Source of the DNA: Dipylidium caninum
Taxonomy: Eukaryota > Platyhelminthes > Cestoda > Cyclophyllidea > Dipylidiidae
Direction: 5' to 3'
DNA: 64,000 nucleotides
Assembly: GCA_017562135.1 (NCBI GenBank)
Contig: QEYB01001249.1
Span: 62,001 to 126,000 of the forward strand
Under the pieces are notes generated by a model. The model saw nothing but the letters and a program-made list of their open reading frames with translations. It was not told the DNA's origin and did not search any database. The translations under genes and the position numbers were made by a program. This document shows, piece by piece, positions 52,001 to 63,520 of the stretch (within the stretch, counting starts at the first letter, position 1; every line of letters starts with the position of its first letter).

Positions 52001-52961
52001 TAACAACAAGTGTCTCTTATATGGAGCGCTTTGAATTCCTTGTCTCATTACAGTATCGCACCTTCGCTCCCTCAAATTGTGTTGCATAAATCGCTTGGCT
52101 GAGTTTAAACTAATTACAATAAGCGGATGTTTAATATTGGTGTGTTAGGAGTAAGTTTTGCGTCTATGTAAATCACTTCTTGTTATTTGGTGCTCGAGGC
52201 AAGGCGAGTAGAAAGTGAGTTTCTCTATTTTTGCTAGGTGGCGTCGCCAACTATGACTACTACTCGCAGCAGTCTCAAGTCGGCGGTTATGGGAGCGGTG
52301 GTGGCGGTGGAGGAGTGACAAGTCGAGGCAATACGACAACCGCGTCGACCAGCGGTAACCCTCATCTTGCACCGCCTCCTCCCCACCATCCCAGCGGTGG
52401 CGGTGCCGGTGCCGGTGGCGGCTACCATCCTCGGGCTTACCATGGCGGCGGCGGCGGTCAACCCACTCTGCATCCCCCTCCGCCTCCTCCCCACCCCGGA
52501 CCCGCGGATAATCAGGGCATCAGGGCGCGCTCCTTCACTCGTGGTCCACTCAATCGCTTCTTCAATGACTACGAAACGCAGTTTGTTGTTAAGGCAAGTC
52601 TCGCCTCCTCCCACTTACACACACGTACTCACCCCACATAAGTAGTTAAAAACTGTAATTCGCGTCGATTTCCACCGAAGGGAGAAGGTAGCTTAGAGAG
52701 CAGAACATCAAAAGTGTCTGTTGCTTTCATTGCCCACTAATTATCGGCTTATCTGTTGACGAAGTGACAAGGGTGTATTTGAGTAGTGCATCTTGACCAT
52801 TTCAGTTATTCCGTGACTTCTTCGCAAACGGCAGTTGCCCCAGCCTCAACGAGGTGCGTCGTCGCATGGCGCATTCACAATTACAGGGCCGGCGTAACGC
52901 CAACAGTGTTCGAGCCAAGGTGAAGCGATTGCAGGCAAGTGGCCGATGGAAGGACTACGAG
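46873..52961 (+). CDS. Unidentified protein with polyalanine, internal duplication and basic helical segment (5' exons)
   Basis: I do not recognise a family. Four phase-consistent exons (46873-47514, 50629-50824, 52238-52593, 52806-52961) give 450 residues and remain open at the 3' end, so more exons follow. The ATG directly follows a CCTTTTAG acceptor, suggesting trans-splicing. Regions: Ala tract encoded by mixed GCN codons (46961-47016); tandem repeats of 71 and 68 residues beginning AGYLADVKPQL (47014-47226 and 47227-47430), His/Gln-rich; a Ser/Pro segment (ERWINSIPLDAPIYVQTSL); Gly/Pro/His-rich low complexity; then RSFTRGPLNRFFNDYETQF and LFRDFFANGSCPSLNEVRRR, NSVRAKVKRLQASGRW. That last basic helical stretch has the spacing of SANT/Myb-like DNA-binding folds, which is inference only. 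Composition suggests a nuclear regulator. The intron after 52593 begins with GC. Confidence 0.75.
47014..47430 (+). repeat. In-frame tandem duplication, 213 bp + 204 bp
   Basis: Two adjacent units starting GCTGGCTACCTCGCC. They differ by a 9-bp deletion in a His/Gln-rich stretch and only a handful of substitutions, so the duplication is recent. Unit length is a multiple of three and the frame stays open. Confidence 0.95.
49048..49088. repeat. (CA)n microsatellite
   Basis: About 20 CA units interrupted once by TC, inside the first long intron of the unidentified gene that starts at 46873. Confidence 0.9.
52594..52805 (+). other. 212-nt GC-AG intron
   Basis: The exon ending GTTGTTAAG is followed by GCAAGT, the classic GC-donor consensus, and the intron ends TTTCAG. 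This joins VVK to LFRDFF in phase 0. The nearest GT donor, 4 nt downstream, would break the frame. Confidence 0.75.
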
Positions 52962-55900
52962 GTAATGTGACGTGACGTGACGTGGCGCGACGTGGCACAG
53001 CCTGAAGAGGTGGTTTCGCGTTTGAATGCTCCTCCTCCCCGTCCCTGTTTGCATTTGAATTGACTGTATTCTGACCCTTCCCTCCATCCCCACCGCCACC
53101 CGCCCTCTTCTCAGCCTCATGTGTGTTCTGCGGCGATAGGTGGTTCTTCCCCCTATCGCTCGATGCTCGAATAGACCCTCCCTCCTTAACCCATTCTCTA
53201 TTGCCCTCTTCCTCCTCCTCCTTCTCCTCCTCCTCTCAAAAACACACTCTTATCATTGCCCTGGTTCTCTTCGTCAATTCCTCTCTTTCCCCTCCATTTA
53301 TGCGAATATTTCAGTCTTTGACTGCAAGTAAATCATAATGTCGTGTGATGCGTTGGGCCTCCCCAAATTTACAGCCTTCTTCCTCTGGGATGGGCTTGGC
53401 TTCCGTGAGACTGTTCACCTTCGTGAGGCACAGGATCGGCAGTGTGGAGTTCTTATTCCCTCCTCATATTCGAATCCAGCGGTCGCAATGGGGTCTGCTT
53501 TTCTCTTAGTATATCCCTTTCGCCTGTAGAGGTTTGCGCTGGGCGTCAGAGCGTTCCATTTTTCCTTGGACGGGTGCGGAATGTCCGTGCCTTGAGCTTC
53601 ACGATGCCGGAAGTTGAAGGTAATCGTGAAGCAAGTGGCCTGGTTATTTCCAGATGGATAGCGTTGGCGCATTGGTTTATTATGTCTCTTGCGGGGGGGT
53701 AGGCGGTGGATTTTAGAAATTTCGCCACAGGCAAGTTTAATATCTCTTCGTCAAATTTGGCCTTTTCTGCGAGGATTAATGGAGGGCTCCGCAATCTGGA
53801 TTGTCTTTTCAATGTTCGCTCCTCGTCATCACTGGTGGTTTGGACAAAACGCTATAACCTCATTTGTCCGCTGCACAGTGCTTTTGTTTTTTGACCACCT
53901 TTTTGACTGAGCATCAGTGCTACTTATAATATATGAGTAGATACCCTGACTCGGCAACAATGACAAGTTGGTACCTTTTCTTTCTGTTGAAAGGTCTTTT
54001 TTAGACTAACTCCACTTTGCATCGTTGTTTAACTGCGAGACTTTTAAAGCGTTCTCAGGCACCACATCTCTATATGACCAGGGGAGGGAGAACGCACACT
54101 TTTGGGTGCTTTATAAAATCCACAACTAAATCGTTCCGCGTATCAACCATACAATTTGAAATTGACTTTTTTAAGGAGACCGTGTTGCATTCAAAGCAAT
54201 CACTACGGGTGTCTTGATAATGGGGGAGACTCGTGTCCTGTGTCTTTGGCCTCTGTCGTCGATGAAGGGAATGCATCGTTTCGTCACCTGTTGCGTGGAC
54301 CTGCAAGAGAACGCAGGAGGGATTTTTTTCTCACACCAACTCCTTGTTTATGCTAGGCGGGTAAGGAGGTGACTTTGGGAAATTTTGCAACGGCAATCAA
54401 TTGACAGACCTCATTTTTAAGTCGTCTTCCTTTTAACTACACTCTTCACATAAATTATCGTCGAGGTTACAAAAGAAGCACCATTTTACACTCGCTACCA
54501 CATTCCTGTCAAATGTAATAGTTAAATTATTCCATAAAAGTTATTACAACGCGCGAAGATCGTAAAAGGCTTCCACAATACACGCTAGCAGAGCGGCAAA
54601 TGTGCGCCATCTTCAAAAGGCATCGCTTTTCATTTTTAAACAAACCACCTTTAATGAGTAGCGCATAAAAACAAAAAAATCAAATTCGCTTTACTTCCTG
54701 AGTAGGCACGCGGAATTTAGGCGTAGAAGGTTTTTAAGGCTGAGCGAATGGTGCTAGCTGACCCTATCAAACCCGACGAAATGCAGACCTGCGGGGTTTT
54801 CTCACTCCATTAAGTCGCCTTATGTTTATCGAAACGATCCTGCAAGCTTGTCTTTCTCAGTTTCCTTCCACCTCCTGTCCCCTTAAGAACCGAAATGCCT
54901 TTGAGACGAATTGCCCATTTGCTTACTCAGCCATTCGCTGCTTTATCTCTTTTACGTATTTGCCTCAAAATAAGATCTTCTTGTCGGGGCAACGAATCAT
55001 CTGGGTGTTTCATTCCCACTTTTGCATTTTGGCTTGGGATTGGCGCATTTACTACTCAAATGGGGACGTGGCGATGGGGCGAGGGATTTGAGCCGCCCGA
55101 TTGGCGATGCTCCTTTCCACTAGCTCCGGCCAAGCTTAGTCTATGTATGTCTGTATTTATATACTTATTTCTGGTCTCAGAGGCGATGTGAGGGTGAAGG
55201 ATGATACCTCATTTAAAACAAAAAACAATTAGTCTAATGATTGAAAGGACACTGAACATGGTTAGGCGGCGGCGGCGCGACGGCTGAGGAAGAAGACGAG
55301 CGATGGTCTTTAAATCAAGACTTCTGTGAAAGGTGTCTATAGGCATACACCCGTCCCCACCTGCATTCATCCCATGTATACACGTGCCATCGCCTGCCGG
55401 GAAATGTTACCTTGGCGACAGGTCGATTTGAAGCCTGGAAAAACAATTATCTGGAGTTTCACCACACCTTCTCCAGCCCCCCCTTCCCCCCCTCGCAACC
55501 CAAGTGTTAATTGCACTGGATTCCTTTATAATCGCAAGGCAGTGCATTGACACATGTGCCTATTTGCCTGTGAAATTGGAAATGTCACTGGCCGGAAAAG
55601 TGAATCCGGGTCCCCGACATATTAGGGGAAATCCATCCGCTTCGCCTTAAATTACGCTTATCAGGATTAAATGTCTTTTGGTATTGTATGTTAGGAGACT
55701 AAGGTCGCACTGGTTCATCTGGCCTCGGCTCGACCCGTTTGACCGAGCGGAACGGCGTCCACCCGGCTGACCGCCTCGATTTCCCACTGACGGGGCCTTA
55801 TCTGTGCCTCGCCGCGAGGTTCCACTCGTAAGCGCCTTTCTTTTAACTGCTTTAGGTGGGTGGAACCAGTCGAGGGGGTTATATGTTTCCTAGCTACTTA

Positions 55901-56358
55901 ACCACTTGAATTAACATGGCCACTTCAGGTGGACCATTTCGGGGGGATACACACGCACCGACGAGCAGACAAACGAGGAAGGAGACGAGAATTCACACAC
56001 TAGCACGCAATCCATCATGTCAGAGGCATAAGGAATACCTCAGCCATGGTACACACAATCAAAAAATGCCGCACGTCGAATGGGAATCCCAACTAGGCCG
56101 CGGAGAGCCGTTCTACGCTGGGGAGCCGCGGCCGGGCCGGGTGGGGTGGGCGGCCGGACGACGGGGCGCGGGCAGGTGGTGGACGGCATCGGCATCGGCG
56201 GAGAAATGACCTGCGCACGCTTGAATTCTCATAACGAAGGTGCGTTTTTCATTCACCTTATGTGATAATTCTCCCTCTCCCCCCTCTCCCCCCCCTGCAA
56301 CTGGCGTTTATGGCAACTTCCACATGAGAGGCAGCCAATTTTCCCGTCTATTAGTCTC

Positions 56359-56378
56359 GTGTGTGTGTGTGTGTGTGT
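56359..56378. repeat. (GT)n microsatellite
   Basis: Short GT run in the GC-rich spacer. Confidence 0.85.
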
Positions 56379-57928
56379 ACGTGTGGGTGTTTGGTTTACA
56401 GGAAGATAAAACACAAAAAACGAACTCCACGCGCCGGCGTTTAAACTATCCCCTGAGGATGGGAAAAGGCCGAAGGCACACCGAGGACCGCCCAACCTGA
56501 TGAATCAGAGGTGATGGAGCATAAAGGCGATGATGTCCTCCTGCGGTTTGGCCGCTTTGTGTGTGAGTTTAAGGCCTCAGAAACATGTGGCAACATAAAA
56601 ATAAGACAGCGCCTCCGGCTCTGTCTCTCTCCCACTCACGTTCTCACGCAAAAAACCCAACTTTCGGGGGGGGGGGGGGTGGAGCTCCTCCAGGCCTCGC
56701 ATTCCTTCGGTCGACTCGTCCAAATGTCTCTACTTGCACCGACGAACTCGCGGCGGATCACAACCGCGTCGAGCACATTCAGCTAAGAAATGGTCGACCT
56801 GTGGATCGAGCGGTGGTGCATTTCATGGTCGCAAGAAGTGGAAGGGGTCGGGCAAAATACCCTGTCAGTGGCGTGCGCGCGCTCTCGTCGACTCGGTCTG
56901 TCAGAAGGCCAAGGCGGTTACCGCACCGACACGCCGATGTTACATTCTGCAACGCGAGGCATACGTGAAATCGAAATCGCGTATATCTCGTGGCTCAATG
57001 TACCAAATGTGACAACCTCGTGGAGCCGAGGGGGGGGAGGGGGCGGGGGGTCGAGTGACGGTGGGGGGAAGTCAATATTCTGTCAGAAGTGAAAAATGCG
57101 AGACGATTGTGACGACTTGTTGGGAGATTTGGGCTTCCTCTGTAGAGAAGTGATGCGATTCGACGATCCGCCCGCCTCAAGTCGCCGCCTTTGGCGGCGG
57201 TGGGGTAGCGCTCTCATCCCATTTCCACATCCTGAAAACTTCAACAAGGCTGAAACAAAAAAGGCCTTGCGTCACAGATATGTGAAGAATGGAACAGAAA
57301 GAAGGCCATTTTCTCCCCTTTTCTGCGTCAGCACACCATCCACCCGGCAAGTTTTCGTGGTCTTCTAGAGCCTGCACAGACATTAAAGTTGGCTTGTCAG
57401 GTGTTTGTCATTCTGCAGTCTTAAATTGACATGATTTTAGGTTTGAAGTTTATTAAACATTAACGTCTCCGGGGTGTTTCTGACACACAAAAGTCGTAAT
57501 GGCGCTCGTAAAAGAGGCCAAAACCGTGACGTGGCCAGCTGTTGCTGACCGTCATTATTTCTGCCTGCCGGTCAGACAATTCCATCGTCCTCTTTCAGTG
57601 GTTGGAGCATGTATTCGTTCTCTTCCTCCACTCTCCAATGTTCCACGCCTACACTCCTCTCACTTTTCTCTCTCTCTCTCTCCTCCTCACCGCTTTGTCA
57701 GGTGATCGGCCTGACAACGCTCCTCGGCTCGGTCGCCTCGATCCGCCCTCGCTCGGTTTGCAGGGCTCTCGAAACTCGGCCATTTCCCGATGCCTTTCGA
57801 ATGAGCCCGGAGGGAGGCTGTCGGGCCGCGGTTATGGCCGTGGAGACGCTAAACTTACTGGCTGATTTTACTGTCTCAGAAATTGCCACGCCACCGCAGC
57901 AAAGAGTTGTCATTTGCAGTAACAAACG

Positions 57929-57944
57929 CACACACACACACACA
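57929..57944. repeat. (CA)n microsatellite
   Basis: Eight CA units. Confidence 0.8.
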
Positions 57945-59486
57945 GACAAACGGTTTATTACGACCACACAGGATTTTTTCCCCTTTGAAGAATAAATTGC
58001 CCGAGAAAAACGTGCCACCTGCCTTGTTGCAGGCGAGTAAATTGTAATGATGTAGACCATCGTGACCTTGTCGCTGCCTTCCAGGCGACGATGCAGTCGC
58101 TGTTGCCCCTCCACGTCTCCCACGTGTCTGATGCCATTTGTAGCCTCACATCTTTTTCTCTGCTTGACAACTCGGCTCTTCGGCTCGCTGGCTTTCCGAG
58201 TCACCGGGTTTCCTATTCTTCTGCTCACTGGGTCTCCGAGTGGCCGGTTGTCCGGGTCTCTGACTATCTCTTGTCCTTCGACGTCCTGGATCCGCGATAC
58301 ATTAGCCGCCTTTCGGCCTCTTTCTTCCCTTTCGGTAGTGGAGGGAGGCGATCTAAGCTTGGAAAGGCCGCGGAGGAACGGGTGGGGATGGGAAGGTGTT
58401 GACGTGCCGCAAGCCGTCCAAGTGCGCTATGGCGGCTCACTGATGCCCCGAGTCTTCGGTTGTCCGAGTCTCTGGCCATCTCTCCGCCTCTAAATCTCCG
58501 ACTTTCTAGTTCTTTTGCAGCCTCTCCACCTTTCTCGTCCCTCTCGGGAGTGGAGTAAGACGGTCTGAGGGGGAGATGGCCACCAGAGCGCCCGGAAAGA
58601 GGCCGGTGGAGGTGGCGGGGAAGGCGTTGGAAGAGATGGCGAGTGACTTAACCACAGAGGGTGGACGAGTGGTGTGCCGCAAACCTCCCAGGTGCGTCAT
58701 GGCGGGGTTGAATCCCTCCCCAGTTAATGGTCGCCATAACGCGGTTGAGTGAGAAAACTGAGGGCATTAGACGGGCAGACCAGTTGGCAGTTTATTACCG
58801 CCGCACAAGTTTTCCCAGCCCTCTGGAATATGGCAACACCTTGCCCACTACCGCCTTCTCATCGCCTCTCTCTCCGTGTTTGTTTGTGTCTTCGCGTGAA
58901 TGAGTTCTCGCCGTCCCAAGGCGTCTGAGTTCGTCTGGCCCATCCGTGTTTTTCCCTCCTCCTCCTCCCTTTTTCGACACTGTCATTAACGCAGATTTGA
59001 AAATCTGAATGTCTCGGTTCCTCAGCGATCTTTTAAACCGGTCTACATGAATAAGAAGGGAAGGGGAAAAGTGGGCCATCCAGAAGGCCTCTCATTAAAT
59101 TTGGGCATTGAAAAAAAGAGGATGGGAAATTTAGTTTACCGAAAGGTATCCACCCGCCCTCTTCTTCCTCCATAGGCGATCAAAAACTTCACACTCCCTG
59201 ACATTCCCTGTTTCAATCCGGTCGAGCCGGTCTAGCCGGTGGAAGGGAAGACAACAAGTGAGTCATTGTTCAACGTCAAGTGACATCTCAGGCGTTGGAT
59301 GCAGACGTGGTGTCTCGTGACGAAGCATAGTATTGTCTTGAGGACGTCTCTTTCTCCCGATGTCATTAATTATGTCTCTGACAGCGATCTAATTTAGATT
59401 CCTTCCGCTCCTGGAAGGTCTCATGTGCTTGACAACTCACGACGACCTGAATGTGTCGAGCAGCATAAGGTTATGTGATAATTTGC

Positions 59487-59574
59487 CTCCTCCTCCTCCT
59501 CCTCCTCCTCCTCCTCCTCCTCCTCCTCCTCCTGCTCCTGCTCCTCCTCCTCCACCTGCTCCACCTGCTCCTCC
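59487..59574. repeat. (CCT)n trinucleotide tract
   Basis: About 15 perfect CCT units followed by interrupted CTG/CTC variants. It creates artificial poly-Leu (plus) and poly-Gly (minus) frames. Confidence 0.95.
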
Positions 59575-61062
59575 CTGAGTCCTCCTCGGAAATTTCAACT
59601 CAGTGGAGATCTGGCAGGAAGTCCGTCCCAACCCTAATTGTTGCCATGGGGAGCCAAGAGGTCTACTAAGTTGTGCGCTTGTGCGTATGTATGTGTGTGC
59701 GCGCCCGACAGTCCGACCGGCCGGCCGGCAGGGGATGGGGTAGGACGGGTGGCGGCTTAATCACGTCGGTATTTTCGTCGACTTCAAAGACGCATGCATT
59801 ACTCGAAATCGCGCTTCTCCATCGACACACGCACACACACTCAGCCGCCATCGACGCAGTAGCAAGGCAATTTACCACATATTGGACGTCGATTACTCGA
59901 TCCACCGCCAAATCTCGCCTCCCTCCCCCCCCCCCCCCGCCGCCCTGGGCGGGGAATGAGGACTGCAGAGGCTGAGGGTTTGTGGACCGAAGCGCATCGG
60001 AATGAGTTAAATACTCCAGACTCGACCTCACTCCTCTCCGTCCAAAGGATTGAGGGACGTGTTGTCTCCACTTGTCACAAGTGAATTTGGGGCAGAATCT
60101 TAACGGATGTGGAGTAGATTGTTGTGAATAGAGTGGAATGTGGGGGAAGGGGAGGGGGCATGCAAATAACGACGCAAAATTCTCCTGTTTCTCAGCGTTT
60201 ACCTCGTCTTCACTTGATCAAATGCACTTTTGCATTCTTCACTCTCACTCCGGTTGACATTTCGTCCTGCGTGCGAGAATAATCGGAGCATATTGGGCAA
60301 GGTGACAGGCGGAAGTCTCCGTTCCCCTGAGCCATATATCCTCGTGCTTTAAGGCTCTCGGTGGGCTGGAAAGGTGAGTCTCGAGTCTGTCCCCAAGTTC
60401 AGCGAAGGCGTTTTCATGACTGAAATCATCGTTGCGAAGAGGTGCGCTGACTTAAGTGGTGCGGGCCTTCGAAAGATCCTTTCAACAGGTTGTACTACAG
60501 TTTTACACGCGCAGTCAACAGAATTCAGCACAGCCAACCCAGGGAAAAAGGGGTAGACTTTTTATTTCGCAGATCGTCTTCGCGTCATGAATGTGTGACA
60601 CATGTAGTCTTGTGAGTTTTCGTGTAGCCTCAGTTCAAATTTTGAGTATTTGTTCTCATAAAAAGGGCAAGTAATTGCTAAAATACCCCATTCACCAATA
60701 TACTAACATATTCTCCTCGCTCGAATTATACTACTGATTATTAAATAAGTATATTTAATGACTTTCTGTTACGACATTCGAGATTTCTTTGGTTAGCCGT
60801 TCTCTCCCTCCATCCTATACATAATTAAAGCCTCTCAGCTCAGTTTCATCCACTCTTGATGCATCCGTGCCTGAAAGTGGCGTTAATCAATGCTGGCAGT
60901 AAGAAGAGTGTGAAGAGAAAGCAGAAGAAGATCGGAGAAGAGTGTGGGAGAGTGTGAGCGAGAAGGGGTGGGCGGGAAGGGGCTCGGGGCGTGAGAGGAA
61001 GCAAGTTGGATTAGCCAATAAGAGTGCTCCAGAGTCCTCCAACCTTACAAGTACCGGCATTC

Positions 61063-61777
61063 CCTTTGATCTTATCCGGACGCGGTGGCGATGTGTGACG
61101 TTCTGACTTTTGCGCGTCTAACCATGGCACCGCAATTTGACACGCTCCCCTTTGATGGGCCCAGTGGTTTTCGTCCCCCAAGGGCTCGAAGTTGAGCCTA
61201 CCACCCCTGTCGCCCTCCCCCTTATAAGCGTATTAATTGCATAAATCGTTTTATTCCCGTCTTTGATGTTAGCGGAAGCAGGTCAATGGGCTCTTATTTC
61301 GCCCGGTCTCTCCACCGAATGGCGGTTGGGCGCTGGCAGTCCACTTGAGGTCCTAATCATTCCCGCCGGCGGCATTGAGAACCCGAGCGGAGTACTGGCA
61401 TGCGTTGCAGGGACACCGAGAAGTTCCACAGTCCCCTGAAGGGGCCATTTAAATAATCGCCGCCGCGCACCTCACCCACCTCCGGGGGGCGTCAACCACC
61501 TAGGAGCACTCAAAGTTGGTGCCAGGAAATTGACTAATCGCCTGTAGGCTTCTGTAGCCTCGAGGTACGGCCACAGAAGTTATTCTCCGCGTGTGGAGGA
61601 GTCGCCCGCCTGGAAAATGGTCCCGCACTTTCATTCAACTTCGCTTCGCTGAGTAAACGACAATTATCCACCTCGCCTCTCCCTCCGCATTCCTCGTCTC
61701 GGATGGCACGATTAAGCGGCAAACATTTCATTTGATGCCAATAAAGCCAACCGAGGTGGGGAAGGCCAGATCAAAGG
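61063..61777. promoter_or_regulatory. Cluster of TCF/LEF-like sites
   Basis: Four matches to the TCF/LEF core (CTTTGAT): CCTTTGATCT at 61063-61072, CCTTTGATGG at 61149-61158, TCTTTGATGT at 61260-61269, and AGATCAAAGG (reverse strand) at 61768-61777. They lie 1.0-1.8 kb upstream of the TATA box at 62784. Function is inferred from motif identity only. Confidence 0.4.
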
Positions 61778-62008
61778 CGAGATCAGGCGCCGGTTTAGCC
61801 CCGCGCAATTAATACGGTGCCCGAGAGGGTAGATGGCATTGTCTAATGAGGCTAGGCGTGAGGAGCGCGTTTGTCGGCGAGTCCTCTTGGAAGTTAAATT
61901 ACATAATTAGTCGCTGCGCCACAAGAGGCCAGTCGGGGTGACAGGCTGACAGCTCGACAGCGCGGACTTGTCGGGGCCCAGGCACGGCGGAGGGTTGGCG
62001 GTGCTGGC

Positions 62009-62028
62009 GGTGGTGGTGGTGGTGGTGG
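62009..62028. repeat. (GGT)n tract
   Basis: Short GGT repeat in the spacer upstream of the gene at 62825. Confidence 0.8.
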
Positions 62029-62783
62029 GATTGACACAAATGTGCCAAGTGTGATGGGCTTAGAGAATGCAAAGTTCATGGACAACTGATGGGATCAATT
62101 AAATTCTATCAAAGTAGCTGTCAGTGACAAAATTCACCTATTTTAATTCAAAAAACTGTTTTCATCACTCGACCACCGCTCGCTAATCTTTTATCATCTC
62201 AAAATTATACTGTCTGGTAGAGACTTCATAACTAAATATCGCGTATAAATAATATCATTTTTGTTTTTTTTCACACTTTGGCCCTCACAGACAACGTCAC
62301 ACATTTGTGACAGTAATAGTTCATATACGTAAATTCACCGGTTTGCAACCTGCCCAAGGGGGCGTTTGACACTAATCAAGCGACAACTTGCCCAACGTCA
62401 CATTCACGCTCTGATGGCAGTCTTCAGAAGAGATCTCCACCGAGCACAAACCTGGTCTATAGGGTAGAGAAGGAGATGTAGAAGAGTTAGAACGCTTTGC
62501 CATCCCTACATCTCGCCCCCCACCCCTCCCCCCTTTCGAACGCCACTTGATGCGTTGGCGGAGGGGCTGAGTGAATGACAGATGGAAGTCCGACGAGTTA
62601 AGGCATGACAGACAGCATTTTATGCCGTAATTCCGAATTAATAGATGGGAGATAGAAGTGAGGGTAGAGGACAGGAGAGCGGGCGGGCGAGGGGGAGAGG
62701 GGACATGAGGGGCGCTGATTTCCCATTGGCTGTCCAATCGCAGTGAGTGTGCCGGTGTGACAGTATTTGTGTGTGTGTGCCAG

Positions 62784-62791
62784 TATAAAAG
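62784..62791 (+). promoter_or_regulatory. TATA box
   Basis: TATAAAAG, a full consensus TATA element, directly followed by GC-rich DNA and placed 34-41 nt before the ATG at 62825. Transcription would start about 10 nt before that ATG. Confidence 0.65.
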
Positions 62792-62824
62792 CCCGGAGGC
62801 ACAAAACAGCACACATTTTGCACC

Positions 62825-63520
62825 ATGCATATCGAGAATATCATCAAAGACCTCCCTTTACCGCCACCGCCACCGTTGGCTCTACCTCCGCCCTCTCCAA
62901 TCGTCCCACCGACTATGGCGACTGCGGCCGCGACTCCATCGTCTGGTGCAACTTCTGCCGCCACAGCGGCTGATACCACGACAATTTCTGCTCCAGATTT
63001 GCTCGATTTCTCCGCCGAGGTGACAGCCCACTTCCCTGCTCAACTGTTGCATTTGAAGTGGCAACTCTTCTGTGTACAAAAAAGTCAACAGGAATTAGCC
63101 AGCGCCATCCTCCAATTGAGTAGTATGATTCTCGCCAACTCCACGCCTCAACTCAATCCACCAGTGCTGCCGGCGCCGCATCAACAACTGCCTCTAGCCT
63201 CGCCAATCACCAAATCGTCCGGCAAACGCAGGTGGAACTCCAAGGAGCGTGGCTCCGCCACCCAGTCTAAGTACGCCATGGTGTCGCCGGGTCAGGGCAA
63301 ATCAAAGTCCATCGGAGTTGTCGCCCCGTGTCACTGCGAGGTGTGTCAGAAGAATGAGGTAGAGGCGATAGTCCCCAGGACGGTTGACCCCTTCGCTCAA
63401 AGTCCTCTCGACCTCTACGTCTCCTACTTCCTCAATAACCTGGAAAACAAACAACTTCTCCCACCACCGAGTCTGGCGCCGCCTCAACCCGTGATTGGCC
63501 GGTCGACTGTTCAACTGCAG
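62825..63520 (+). CDS. First coding exon of an unidentified Pro/Ala-rich protein
   Basis: Not recognised. From ATG 62825 the frame runs 232 codons to a perfect CTGCAG|GTGAGT donor (phase 0), so it continues past the exon; no later exon was identified before the right edge. It begins MHIENIIKDLPLPPPPP, similar in style to N-termini of developmental transcription factors, then an Ala/Thr-rich stretch. An amphipathic block follows (FPAQLLHLKWQLFCVQKSQQ, ELASAILQLSSMILANS), with a basic patch (GKRRWNSKERGS), a Cys-rich motif CHCEVCQKNE, and DPFAQSPLDLYVSYFLNNLENK near the exon end. A TATA box and a 2-kb motif-rich upstream region support a regulated gene. No homeobox, T-box or zinc finger lies in this exon. 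Confidence 0.6.

Larger units (their letters stand above)
52962..62783. other. GC/CpG-rich stretch without identified coding exons
   Basis: About 9.8 kb that should contain later exons of the gene starting at 46873, its 3' end, and the regulatory region of the gene at 62825. Many overlapping frames are open in parallel (for example all three plus frames at 56.73-57.0 kb), which reflects base composition more than coding. Simple repeats and G/C runs are common, as are TAATTA and TTTGAT motifs at 60.7-62.1 kb. Confidence 0.45.

Noticed and set aside
55681..55860. GC-rich segment examined as a possible tRNA or structured RNA
   Set aside because: No B-box (GGTTCGANTCC) and no cloverleaf pairing that I could support. 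No tRNA was found elsewhere either.
56734..57092. Three overlapping plus-strand frames of 90-130 codons, one Lys/Arg/Trp-rich, as possible 3' exons of the gene starting at 46873
   Set aside because: All three frames are open at once, which is typical of GC-rich low-stop DNA. No frame has a clear acceptor in the required phase together with a recognisable domain.
59437..59669. Poly-Leu and poly-Gly open frames
   Set aside because: Produced by the (CCT)n tract at 59487-59574.
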